From positions 1 through 64,000 of the forward strand of contig JACTAT010000154.1 in NCBI GenBank assembly GCA_014526335.1: a DNA stretch of 64,000 nt, written 5' to 3'. The translations under genes were made by a program, and so were the position numbers. The stretch is from Chrysaora quinquecirrha. Taxonomy: Eukaryota > Cnidaria > Scyphozoa > Semaeostomeae > Pelagiidae. Below, one piece after another: positions 55,689 to 64,000 of this stretch (its first letter is position 1; each line of letters starts with the position of its first letter). The notes under the pieces were generated by a model that saw only the letters and a list, made by a program, of their open reading frames with translations, was not told where the DNA came from and did not search any database.

Positions 55689-55842
55689 ATGAAGGGTTCC
55701 GAATCTTTGAAGGATACCTGGGGCGTATTCGAAAAGAATGAAATGAATTCCTGGCAAAGAAATGCGTCGTTATCACTCTCATCTCACGAGTGGTTCAGTT
55801 GGCCTAGACTTGCGCCATCTTCAACCTTGAAGCAACACGAAG
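55689..55842 (+). CDS. Possible first coding exon of unrecognised gene
   Basis: ATG (55689) opens a frame reading Met-Lys-Gly-Ser-Glu-Ser-Leu-Lys-Asp-Thr-Trp-Gly-Val-Phe-Glu, 51 codons, followed by a strong donor (GAAG/GTGAGT at 55842, phase 1). Composition is normal and not AT-biased. No family is recognised. The next plausible exon (56563-56698) does not continue in phase, so if they are one gene an exon lies between. Confidence 0.35.
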
Positions 55843-56269
55843 GTGAGTTAATTTTCTCTCGTATGTTTATTCCATTTTTACAAACGATAAAGGCATTGGT
55901 AGAATAAGGCACTTACTTTATACGTGAAGTGTTAAAACTGTTTAGATATCTAGACTATCTAGTACACACGTTTTCTCTAAACACGCGAGTTCCACATTTT
56001 CTTGAATTAGTGGACCATTCAATTTTTCAATGTCCTGGTGCAGGCATTCAGTTGAGGGGGGGGGAGTATTTTCAGAAATAGATAACTTTTTTTCAGATAA
56101 GAGTAATGTGATTATGTTCTTCACGCAACGCGTTCTTCACGTTTGGTCTCACATAGACGTGAGGGTGCTCATTGGAAAGAGGTTATGGCAAAATGTTCAG
56201 AACAGGGGGCCTCATCGCTAATATGAGGGAGACGCTGACTTGGCAAAGGCCGCTTTTTTGTGGAAATGT

Positions 56270-56470
56270 AGTACACTTTTTTGATAAGAAAATATTGGGG
56301 GCATACCTAGAATCTAAAAGACGTTCTTAACCCATATTTTTGAAAGTTTCTTAAATTTTATGGTCATTTGGGGTCTCTTAGGAAGAGTTTCTTATAGAAA
56401 CACTGGAAAGTTTCAAAAGATTTTAATTTCTAGAGCGATTTGAAGGGCATGTTTTTTTTAAATAAAAACC
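56270..56470. mobile_element. Possible diverged short TATAAGAA-type element
   Basis: GTACACTTTTTTGATAAGAAA at about 56272 resembles the family's left end, and AAGTTTCTTA and GTTTCTTATAGAAAC words follow inside. The right end is not clear. Confidence 0.4.
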
Positions 56471-56562
56471 TTCATTCTTATATACCAAGCAAATTTAGTT
56501 GATAAACAAACCATTTAGCTACTACAAGTCCCCTCGTTGATTGTGTGAGGTTTCTATTCCAG

Positions 56563-56698
56563 CCATATTTAGGATCTCTTTATCCGGGTTTTCATCCCAG
56601 CGACCAGGACGTTTCACCTAAAAAGACAAGTTCACGACATGCAATGACGGACATTTGCAAATATTTCATCGAAACGGATAATTTTTTTCCAACGATGG
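56563..56698 (+). CDS. Possible internal exon of unrecognised gene
   Basis: A good acceptor (TTTCTATTCCAG) precedes an open stretch reading Pro-Tyr-Leu-Gly-Ser-Leu-Tyr-Pro-Gly-Phe-His-Pro-Ser-Asp to Phe-Phe-Pro-Thr-Met, followed by GTGAGG. Phase 0 in and phase 1 out. Function unknown; the partner exon is uncertain. Confidence 0.35.
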
Positions 56699-56813
56699 GT
56701 GAGGTAACATTTTCCCGAAAGACTGAAAATGTTTTGGGCGGTGCAGTGCAGAAACGGACCTCTGAGGAAAAGTTTATTTTGTTCAACATTGTCATGCCAT
56801 TTCTGGCCCAGAG

Positions 56814-57180
56814 AGGGGGTACTTATTAACTTTCAATGCGGGAGGTCCATGCCAATACTTGGGGTCCGAAATCTTAAGCTTATTCAATATTTGGGGTCTG
56901 TGATTTATAACATGGACAATAAATTAATATTTGGGGTCCGAAAATCTGAAGGAAGAATCTTGCGATTGGTGCGATTCATTACAATGACCCATCCAACTGC
57001 CAAGAGCTTATAAATTGTAAACTGTCATGAAACTGATGGCTAAATCCGAGAAAACATTTTAGGTGTCCAAAAATAAATAGCAATATTTGGGGTCTCAAAA
57101 ACATTAAACTCAATATTTGGGGGTCTGCAAGGAAATAGTGGAATGGACCCCCCGTATTGAAAGTTAGTGAGTACCCCCTG
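56814..57180. mobile_element. G-tract MITE with ATATTTGGGGTC repeats
   Basis: The left end AGGGGGTACTTATTAACTTT and right end AAAGTTAGTGAGTACCCCCT are inverted over about 38 bp. The interior repeats CAATATTTGGGGTC at least four times. Confidence 0.85.
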
Positions 57181-57823
57181 GGATTTCTGGTGCATTTTAT
57201 AAGAACATGACTCCCTTCGTCATCAAACCGGCTCACTTTTGAAGACCTTCATTCTTCTCAAAAATTTAAATAAATATAAGAAGCCAGTTATTGCATACCA
57301 AGCGATGTACAACCGTAAGCAAACGGCATTTTAACCGGAAAAAAGGGAACAGAAGGAAAATATTACCAGGACGGTCGGAAGCAGGGGGCTGGGGGGAGGC
57401 TTGAGCTCGCCAATAATTTTGAAAAAAAAAACAATAGTATGATGTCATGAAATCACAACGTCATCAAGTACTTCTAAGTTTCAGCCCCCCCCCCTCCCAA
57501 TCTGAGTTTCCTTCCGACGTCCGACGGCCTTGATTACTTATATTGCGTATGTGCAGTACTAAGAGCCTCTTAGCTGACTATAAAAGCTGCTTGGTATTAG
57601 CGTATAGCGTACACATATATAAAGGGTTTTAAATATTTAACTTAACCAAACCCACCCATGTGCTAACCGATTGAAAAACTTTTTGAAAATACACCCAAAG
57701 ATCACAAATTCATCCATAATTACAAGTTTTATTCCTTTTTGCAAGTTTAAAATAAATGAGGTGCTGTAAAGCAGTATAATTATTATAATTGAAAAAATAA
57801 AAAATTGATAACAAAAATTTATC
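57181..57823. other. Intergenic before tRNA gene
   Basis: No gene. The stretch about 57697-57811 is repeated at 59456-59572 as part of a local duplication. T-run (AAAAA on +) at 57813-57817 could terminate pol III transcription of the tRNA on the minus strand. Confidence 0.5.
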
Positions 57824-57895
57824 CTCCCCGGCGGGGAATTGAACCCCGGTCTCCCGCGTGACAGGCGGGGATACTCACCACTATACTACCGAGGA
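57824..57895 (-). tRNA. tRNA-Asp (GTC)
   Basis: The minus strand reads TCCTCGGTAGTATAGTGGTG at its 5' end, an A box inside it, the anticodon loop CCTGTCACG with GTC, and T arm GGGGTTCAATTCCCC. The acceptor stem TCCTCGG pairs with CCGGGGA (one G-T), with discriminator G. Total 72 nt and no intron. All arms fold cleanly, so it is likely functional. It decodes GAC/GAT. A T-run follows about 6 nt downstream. Confidence 0.96.
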
Positions 57896-57936
57896 CACGG
57901 TTTCAATTCCAAATCTTTTCGATCTGTACCGAGAGC

Positions 57937-58485
57937 CTTCACGCTAGCGAATCTATAATCGCTACTGTGGTGGATAATCACTATTGTGGTGGTACTATTT
58001 GCGTACTGTGGTGGTAGTTTCTGCGTACTGTGGTGGATAATCATTACTTGTGGTGGGTTACTATGCTTGAGGTGGTGGCAGTTTTGGCGTACTGTGGTGG
58101 ATAATCACTACTTGTGGTGGGTTACTATGCTTGCGGTGGTGGCAGTTTGGCGTACTGTGGTGGACTTTGTGGTTTTTTCTTGCTTGATCTATAGAGTTTT
58201 GCTATGATTTCGTATTCACCACATAAAGCATTATAACCCACCACAAGTAGTGATTATCCACCACAGTACGCAAAAACTACCACCACAGTACGCAAATAGT
58301 ACCACCACAGTAGTGATTATCCACCACAGTACTCCAAAACTGCCACCACCGCAAGCATAGTAACCTACCACAAGTAGTGATTATCCGCCACAGTACGCAG
58401 AAACTACCACCACAGTACGCAAATAGTACCACCACAGTAGTGATTTTCCACCACAGTAGTGATTATAGATTCGCTAGCGTGGCCT
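57937..58485. mobile_element. Foldback element built of TACTGTGGTGG repeats
   Basis: The outer ends CACGCTAGCGAATCTATAAT (57937) and ATTATAGATTCGCTAGCGTG (to about 58482) are inverted. Each arm is an array of TACTGTGGTGGATAATCAC-like words. The central spacer is about 60 bp (58160-58220). No coding capacity. It lies about 40 bp from the 5' end of the tRNA-Asp gene. Confidence 0.85.
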
Positions 58486-58561
58486 TGTTCGGGAGAATAT
58501 AGCACAGATTCTAAATTGACTATATGTCACATTATTTAAACAGCATTATATATTACCTTTC

Positions 58562-61500
58562 TTATTTTTCAAGTTCTTTCCTGTCCCACTCTAACTGCTT
58601 CTTTTGAGCAGTAGCAGCTAATGCACCACCGCAACCCCACACCTTCAAAATAGAAGCGCAATCAAAATATGTAAGAAAGTTTACTAAAAAATTACAATCC
58701 ATTCTCTATAGGAAACTTTGGGTCCAAACTTATAGTGAAGTTTCTAAAGTTTAGAGTAAATTTTCGAGTCGTAATAAAGATAGTAATAATAACAAGGAGT
58801 TTTATAAAATTTCGGTGGCATACACACTTTTTTTTATAAGAATACCTTATTTTTTGCCGAGCCTCGATTATTCTTAAGCTTATTCGATTTTGAGCCTGAA
58901 AATATTCTTAGATTATTCTTCTTAACCATCAATGTTGTAAATCGGCCCCAAGATCAAGAGAAATAAGTCAAATCTTTGTCATTTGTTATTTTGTATTCAA
59001 AACTGCATTTCAAAACAAATACAGTAGCCTGACAATCACACTTATTGTACAGTGTAAAAAATGCAGAGAAATAGAAATGATCCTCGTCAAGCTTGAGCCT
59101 CAGATTATTCTTAAATAATTCTTAAATTTCAGCAATTTTGAGCCTGAATATTCTTATAGACTGTATTTTTATAAAAAAAAGTGTGCATTCCCGTCCATGC
59201 ACTGCATCGTTGGGGATTCAACATTGAGGGCTTCTTAACTGCTCGAAAGCCACAGCAGTTAGATTCCTGACAATTTACACTCTTTTTTTATAAGAACAAT
59301 TTTATAAGAACACGAGTCTGGAATTTGCCCAGATATTAAGAACAAATTAAGAACAAACTGAGGCTGGCCTTTTCAAAAGCCCTAAGAATATCAGGTAAAT
59401 ATGTAAGTAAGACAGTCAGGCTGAAGGTAAAAAGCAAGCAGACAAAGAAATAGACACCCAAAGATCACAAATTCACCCATAATTACAGGTTTTATTCCTT
59501 TTTGCAAGTTTAAAATAAATGAGGTGCTGTAAAGCAGATTAATTATCATAATTGAAAAAATAAAAAATTGATAACAAAACGGAGTACGGTGGTGGCAGTT
59601 TTGGCGTACTGTGGTGGATTTTGTGGTTTTTTCTTGCTTGATCTATAGAGTTTTGCTATGATTTCGTATTCACCACATAAAGCATTATAACCCACCACAA
59701 GTAGTGATTATCCACCACAGTACGCAAAAACTACCACCACAGTACGCAAATAGTACCACCACAGTAGTGATTATCCACCACAGTACTCCAAATATGTGAG
59801 TAAGACAGTCAGGCTGAAGGTAAAAGCAAGCAGACAAAGAAATAGACAAGAATGCTGCATTTTCGTACAAACCTAGTGCCACCATAGACATTCATTGAAA
59901 AATATAGCTGTCTTAGTAACCAAGGAATTAGAACAGATTAAGAACATTTCAGGCTCAAAAACGGCAAAAATTTAAGAACAGCCAGCCTCGATCAAAATTT
60001 CCTGGTTCTTATAAAAAAAGAGTGTATCTGACTTGTAAGACAAAATGTGTACATGAAAATATACATTCTTTACCTCGATTTTCAAAATATCTTCAGTTTT
60101 TGAGCCTTTGTAAATAAATTCAGCAGTAGAAAGATCAGTGTTTATTTTCAATTTCGGTGGGAAACTTTGTCCCACAAGCAGACCAGTTGGTGCACTACGA
60201 GCAACCTCTTTCAAGTAAACAATCTTTTGAGATTCTAAGAAAAATAGATAGAAAATATAAGAAGAGAGAAATTGAGAATGCATCCCCTACCCCATACCGT
60301 GTTAAAAACATGTTGAAAATGCGTTACCAGGCAAGGGCTTCACGATGGTAGACTTTATTTGAGATAGCAGAAAAAAATTGACCCAAATGTCAGTCTGATG
60401 CTTCTTATAAAAGTTAATCTCATAAAGAAAACACTTCACTTTTAATCCATGAAAATAGACGAAAATTAATTCCTAAGATTGATTTCTTTTCCATAACTAC
60501 ATAGTAGCTTTTCAAGTCGTACGGCCAAATGCTCTGTTTTTCGACTACTATGTTTGCATGATTGTTGTGTCAATTATTCTGGCCATGATTGTAGGAGGGG
60601 CCCTGGAAACCATAAAACCGCTCAAAATTTGCGCAAAACCCGTAAAACCGTGGGATATTTTGTAAAAAACCGTATGACACGATGTTAAGTCTCCGTTTTC
60701 GCAAAAACTCCACAAAATCTATTAGAACTCTAGGTTAGTCAACTTTTACTGTTCACCTCACGTTTTTGAGACCTTTTCCTCCAATAACAATTTTTATTTT
60801 CATTGTCGGCTAACCTGTAGCTTTACTGAGTCAGCATTCAGTAACATAAACGCAAAATCTTAATCAAAGACCGGAAAAATCATCCAAAAATGCCATAAAA
60901 CCGTTCACCGACGAGATTTTCAAGACCGAAAAACCGCGTAATTTTTCGGAAAAACCGAAAAACAGAGCCAAAATATGGGCAAAACCGTGTAATCGTAAAA
61001 TCCAAACACCCCCTCTTGTAGACATTTTACGCCACTGAATAAGTGCCGAACACAGACTGGATTCGGAATATTAGGAACATCCGAAATAAAACAAAGTTTT
61101 CTATATAAGTAGAGTTGGGTGCTTCACGTTTGTAATATTTATAACAAAGAGAAGATAATTAGAATTACATACCCAAAATGCTCGAACAATTAGGCAATAT
61201 TTCTAGCAACGTACAATACGGTCCTCCATATCTTTCTGACGAATCTCTACAGAACACAAATAATTGATTACAAAGCTAACTCAAGTCTTAAATGATGGGA
61301 CTGTAATCAGGGACTGACACGCATTTTAAAAGTTGATTGGCTAATATGCAAGCGGAGCGAGCAAAATTGAAGGATGGGAGTCCAGCAAGAATCGCTTTAC
61401 GTTTTTTTCGTATCTTTCCGGGATCGTATCTTTCCGGGATCGTATCTTTCCGAGATCGTATCTTTCCGGGTAAGCTAGAAAAGCGGATCTATTTGGATCG

Positions 61501-62167
61501 AGCGGATCCATTCCAGATCCGCTCCCGGCTAAACACAATGAAATCGTATACTTGTTGAACCAGAAAGGTACGCATTTTTTAGATCCGGATCTTTCTCCCT
61601 CCTGTTAACGGGGTCTTAATTTAGCAGCTTTTTATTTAGCTACAGTGATGCGGGCAAATATAGATAATCATCCCGGGTACTGATGATATCCCTCTACTGA
61701 ACTTAATATCCACCACTGTACTGCACACCCCCCACTTTACTGCACATACATTATCCGGGGTGGGAATGAATCAAATAACAATAAATTATAACAACTTAAA
61801 TTCAACCAAAAACTTGAAAAATGCTCATTAGGCTTGGCAGTGCTCGTCAGAATAGCCCAGCTGAATACTGATGCTTCATCTCGCTCTACCGCGTGAGCTA
61901 ACTGGTGCTCGAAAATTCAGATCCAGCTCCAATCTTTTGATTTTTGCATTGAAATCCCCCGTTCTAGCAAGTTTTCAGCCATTTTTCAGAAATTGTTCAG
62001 CATTTTTCAAGATGTTTTCAATTTTTATCGTAATTTGTAAGTCAAACTCTGTATCTAAAAGTACTTACCTCCATGCTTCATCAACAGCAAGAACCAGCAG
62101 CGTTCCATTAGAAAATTTTATCAAAGTCACCGTTGGACTCTTGTAGTTTAGGCACTTGTGTTTAAAC
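58562..62167 (-). CDS. TLDc-domain protein, last four exons
   Basis: Exons on the minus strand: 62167-62069, 61246-61173, 60234-60074 and 58642-58562 (TAA). Every border is AG/GT and phases match (2, 1, 0). The translated order is Phe-Lys-His-Lys-Cys...Pro-Thr-Val-Thr-Leu-Ile-Lys-Phe-Ser-Asn-Gly, Glu-Arg-Tyr-Gly-Gly-Pro-Tyr-Cys-Thr-Leu-Leu, Pro-Thr-Gly-Leu-Leu-Val-Gly and Lys-Ile-Glu-Val-Trp-Gly-Cys-Gly-Gly, then a Lys/Gln/Glu-rich tail. This is the second half of a TLDc domain, which ends in a Glu-Val-Trp-Gly motif. TLDc proteins act in oxidative-stress protection or bind the V-ATPase; which member this is cannot be told. The 5' part lies beyond or within the satellite. The introns are full of short elements. 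Confidence 0.8.
58821..59187. mobile_element. TATAAGAATA-type short element, intact copy
   Basis: TACACACTTTTTTTTATAAG (58821) to AAAAAAAAGTGTGCA (59187), inverted ends. The interior repeats TTATTCTTAA and GAGCCTGA words. This is the uninterrupted counterpart of 24748-30288 and shows the empty site (AAATAATTCTTAAA at 59113-59126) for the DIRS insertion. Confidence 0.88.
59276..60026. mobile_element. TATAAGAACA-type short element with an internal insertion
   Basis: TACACTCTTTTTTTATAAGA (59276) and the reverse complement ending GAGTGTA (60026). Repeated TTAAGAACA words inside. Positions 59456-59790 are an insertion that repeats local sequence from 57697-57811 and 58130-58330. Confidence 0.85.
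60592..61020. mobile_element. Probable MITE with AAAACCGT repeats
   Basis: Imperfect inverted ends (GTAGGAGGGGCCCTGGA and the reverse complement of TCCAAACACCCCCTCTTGTA). The interior repeats AAAACCG/AAAAACCGTA words. Intronic in the TLDc gene. Confidence 0.55.
61406..61470. repeat. 16-bp tandem CGTATCTTTCCGGGAT, four units
   Basis: Four consecutive units with one mismatch (CGAGAT). The surrounding GGATCC-rich text resembles the element at 46815-47232. Confidence 0.85.
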
Positions 62168-62199
62168 CTAAAATGACAAATAAATTATTATTATTTTAA

Positions 62200-64000
62200 A
62201 TAATATCCATTAGTTGCATTGCTATTTGACCCAAAATATCCATTCTCTGCACTGCTATTTTGAAAACAATATCCATTAGGTGGACTGTTATTTTGAACAC
62301 AATATCCATTAGCTGCACTTCGATTTTGCACACAATGTCCATTAGCTGCACTACTATTTCAAACACAATATACATTCGATGCACTACTATTTTGAACACA
62401 ATACCAGTTAGCTGCACAACTATTTTGATCACAATATCCATTAGCTGCACTACTATTTTGAACACAATATCCATTAGGTGGACTGTTATTTTGAACACAA
62501 TATCCATTAGCTGCACTTCGATTTTGCACACAATATCCATTAGCTGCACTACTATTTCAAACACAATATACATTCGATGCACTACTATTTTGAACACAAT
62601 ACCAGTTAGCTGCACAACTATTTTGATCATAATATCCATTAGCTGTACTACTATTTTGAAAAAATATCCATTAGGTGGACTGTTATTTTGAACACAATAT
62701 CCATTAGCTGCACTTCGATTTTGCACACAATATCCATTAGCTGCACTACTATTTCAAACACAATATAAATTCGATGCACTACTATTTTGAACACAATACC
62801 AGTTAGCTGCACAACTATTTTGATCACAATATCCATTAGCTGCACTACTATTTTGAACACAATATCCATTAGGTGGACTGTTATTTTGAACACAATATCC
62901 ATTAGCTGCACTTCGATTTTGCACACAATATCCATTAGCTGCACTACTATTTTGAACACAATACCAGTTAGCTGCACAACTATTTTGAACACAATATCCA
63001 TTAGCTGCACTACTATTTTGAACACAATATCAATTAGCTGCACTACTATTTTGAACACAATACTAGTTAGCTGCACAACTATTTTGAACATAATATCCAT
63101 TAGCTGCACTACTATTTTGAACACAATACCAGTTAGCTGCACAACTATTTTGAACACAATATCCATTAGCTGCACTACTATTTTGAACACAATACCAGTT
63201 AGCTGCACAACTATTTTGAACACAATATCCATTAGCCGCACTACTATTTTGAACACAATACCAATTAGTTGCACTGTTATTTGAACACAATATACATTAG
63301 CCGCACTGCTACTTTCAACACAATTGTTCTTTTTAATATCCATTCCCTGCTATTTTCAATACAATACCTATAAACATCACTGCTATTTTGAACACAATAT
63401 AAATTAGCTGCACTACTATTTTGAACACAATACCAGTTAGCTGCACAACTATTTTGAACACAATATCCATTAGCTGCACTTCGATTTTGCACACAATATC
63501 CATTAGCTGCACTACTATTTTGAACATAATACCAGTTAGCTGCACAACTATTTTGAACACAATATCCATTAGCTGCACTACTATTTTGAACACAATACCA
63601 GTTAGCTGCACAACTATTTTGAACACAATATCCATTAGCTGCACTTCGATTTTGCACAATATCCATTAGCTGCACTACTATTTTGAACACAATACCAGTT
63701 AGCTGCACAACTATTTTGCACACAATATCCATTAGCTGCACTACTATTTTGAACACAATACCAGTTAGCTGCACAACTATTTTGAACACAATATCCATTA
63801 GCTGCACTTCGATTTTGCACACAATATCCATTAGCTGCACTACTACTTCAAACACAATATACATTCGATGCACTACTATTTTGAACACAATACCAGTTAG
63901 CTGCACAACTATTTTGATCACAATATCCATTAGCTGCACTACTATTTTGAACACAATATCCATTAGGTGGACTGTTATTTTGAACACAATATCCATTAGC
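62200..64000. repeat. 33-bp satellite with 198-bp higher-order period
   Basis: About 54 units of a 33-bp repeat containing CACAATATCCATTAGCTGCA and CTACTATTTTGAA run to the window end. Variants such as CATTAGGTGGACTG recur at 62281, 62479, 62676 and 62874 (198, 197, 198 bp, that is six units), and again near 63968. A different region (about 62940-63250, 63420-63780) alternates TACCAGTTAGCTGCACAAC with the basic unit, giving a 66-bp period. Because 33 is divisible by 3, several frames stay open on both strands and give 11-residue repeats; these are not evidence of a gene. Confidence 0.92.

Noticed and set aside
55467..55757. 96-residue minus-strand frame
   Set aside because: Overlaps a better exon candidate on the plus strand (55689-55842) and has no recognisable domain.
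62196..63996. Long frames on both strands with 11-residue repeats
   Set aside because: A consequence of a 33-bp unit; frames are broken by indels and have no splice or start context.

Overview
This window looks like AT-rich, intron-containing animal nuclear DNA, most likely an anthozoan cnidarian such as a coral or sea anemone. The animal assignment rests on exons of conserved eukaryotic genes (XRN1, an SFI1-like gene, a TLDc-domain gene, METTL27-like genes). The cnidarian assignment is an inference from the mix of DIRS, Penelope-like, hAT and short inverted-repeat elements. The DNA is scaffolded: two runs of exactly 500 N (15346-15845 and 42954-43453) look like default-size gaps.

Layout. 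1-16.8 kb is repeat-dominated: a hAT fragment, a Penelope-like 3' end with a candidate hammerhead motif, CAT/ATG microsatellite, a degenerate element with long inverted arms around 4.9-6.8 kb, a kinase-domain fragment, a decamer array, and tandem units of about 2 kb (9.9-13.9 kb) that each carry two tRNA-like modules. 16.9-19.9 kb holds two intronless tandem METTL27-like methyltransferase genes. 20-25 kb holds a second decamer array and short inverted-repeat elements. A nearly full-length DIRS-type tyrosine-recombinase retrotransposon (25960-30219) sits inside an older short element. Its inverted terminal repeats, internal complementary region and insertion point can all be read directly.

32.4-36.5 kb (- strand) is a five-exon gene for an unrecognised multi-pass membrane protein. 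It is divergent from the first five exons of XRN1 (+, 36978-41883). XRN1 stops at a gap, and an SFI1-like gene (+, 43475-55107) starts on the other side without its 5' end. The final part has two orphan exon candidates, a tRNA-Asp(GTC) gene on the - strand, a foldback element beside it, the last four exons of a TLDc-domain gene (-, 62167-58562), and a 33-bp satellite from 62.2 kb to the window end.

How genes relate. The genes are unlinked housekeeping or cell-biology genes, not an operon. The organising theme is repeats: introns are filled with short inverted-repeat elements, and one of them ends at a splice donor. Exon boundaries were assigned by hand from splice signals and reading phase. 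For the membrane gene, XRN1 and the TLDc gene every junction is in phase. For the SFI1-like gene two junctions do not fit, so at least two exons remain unfound.
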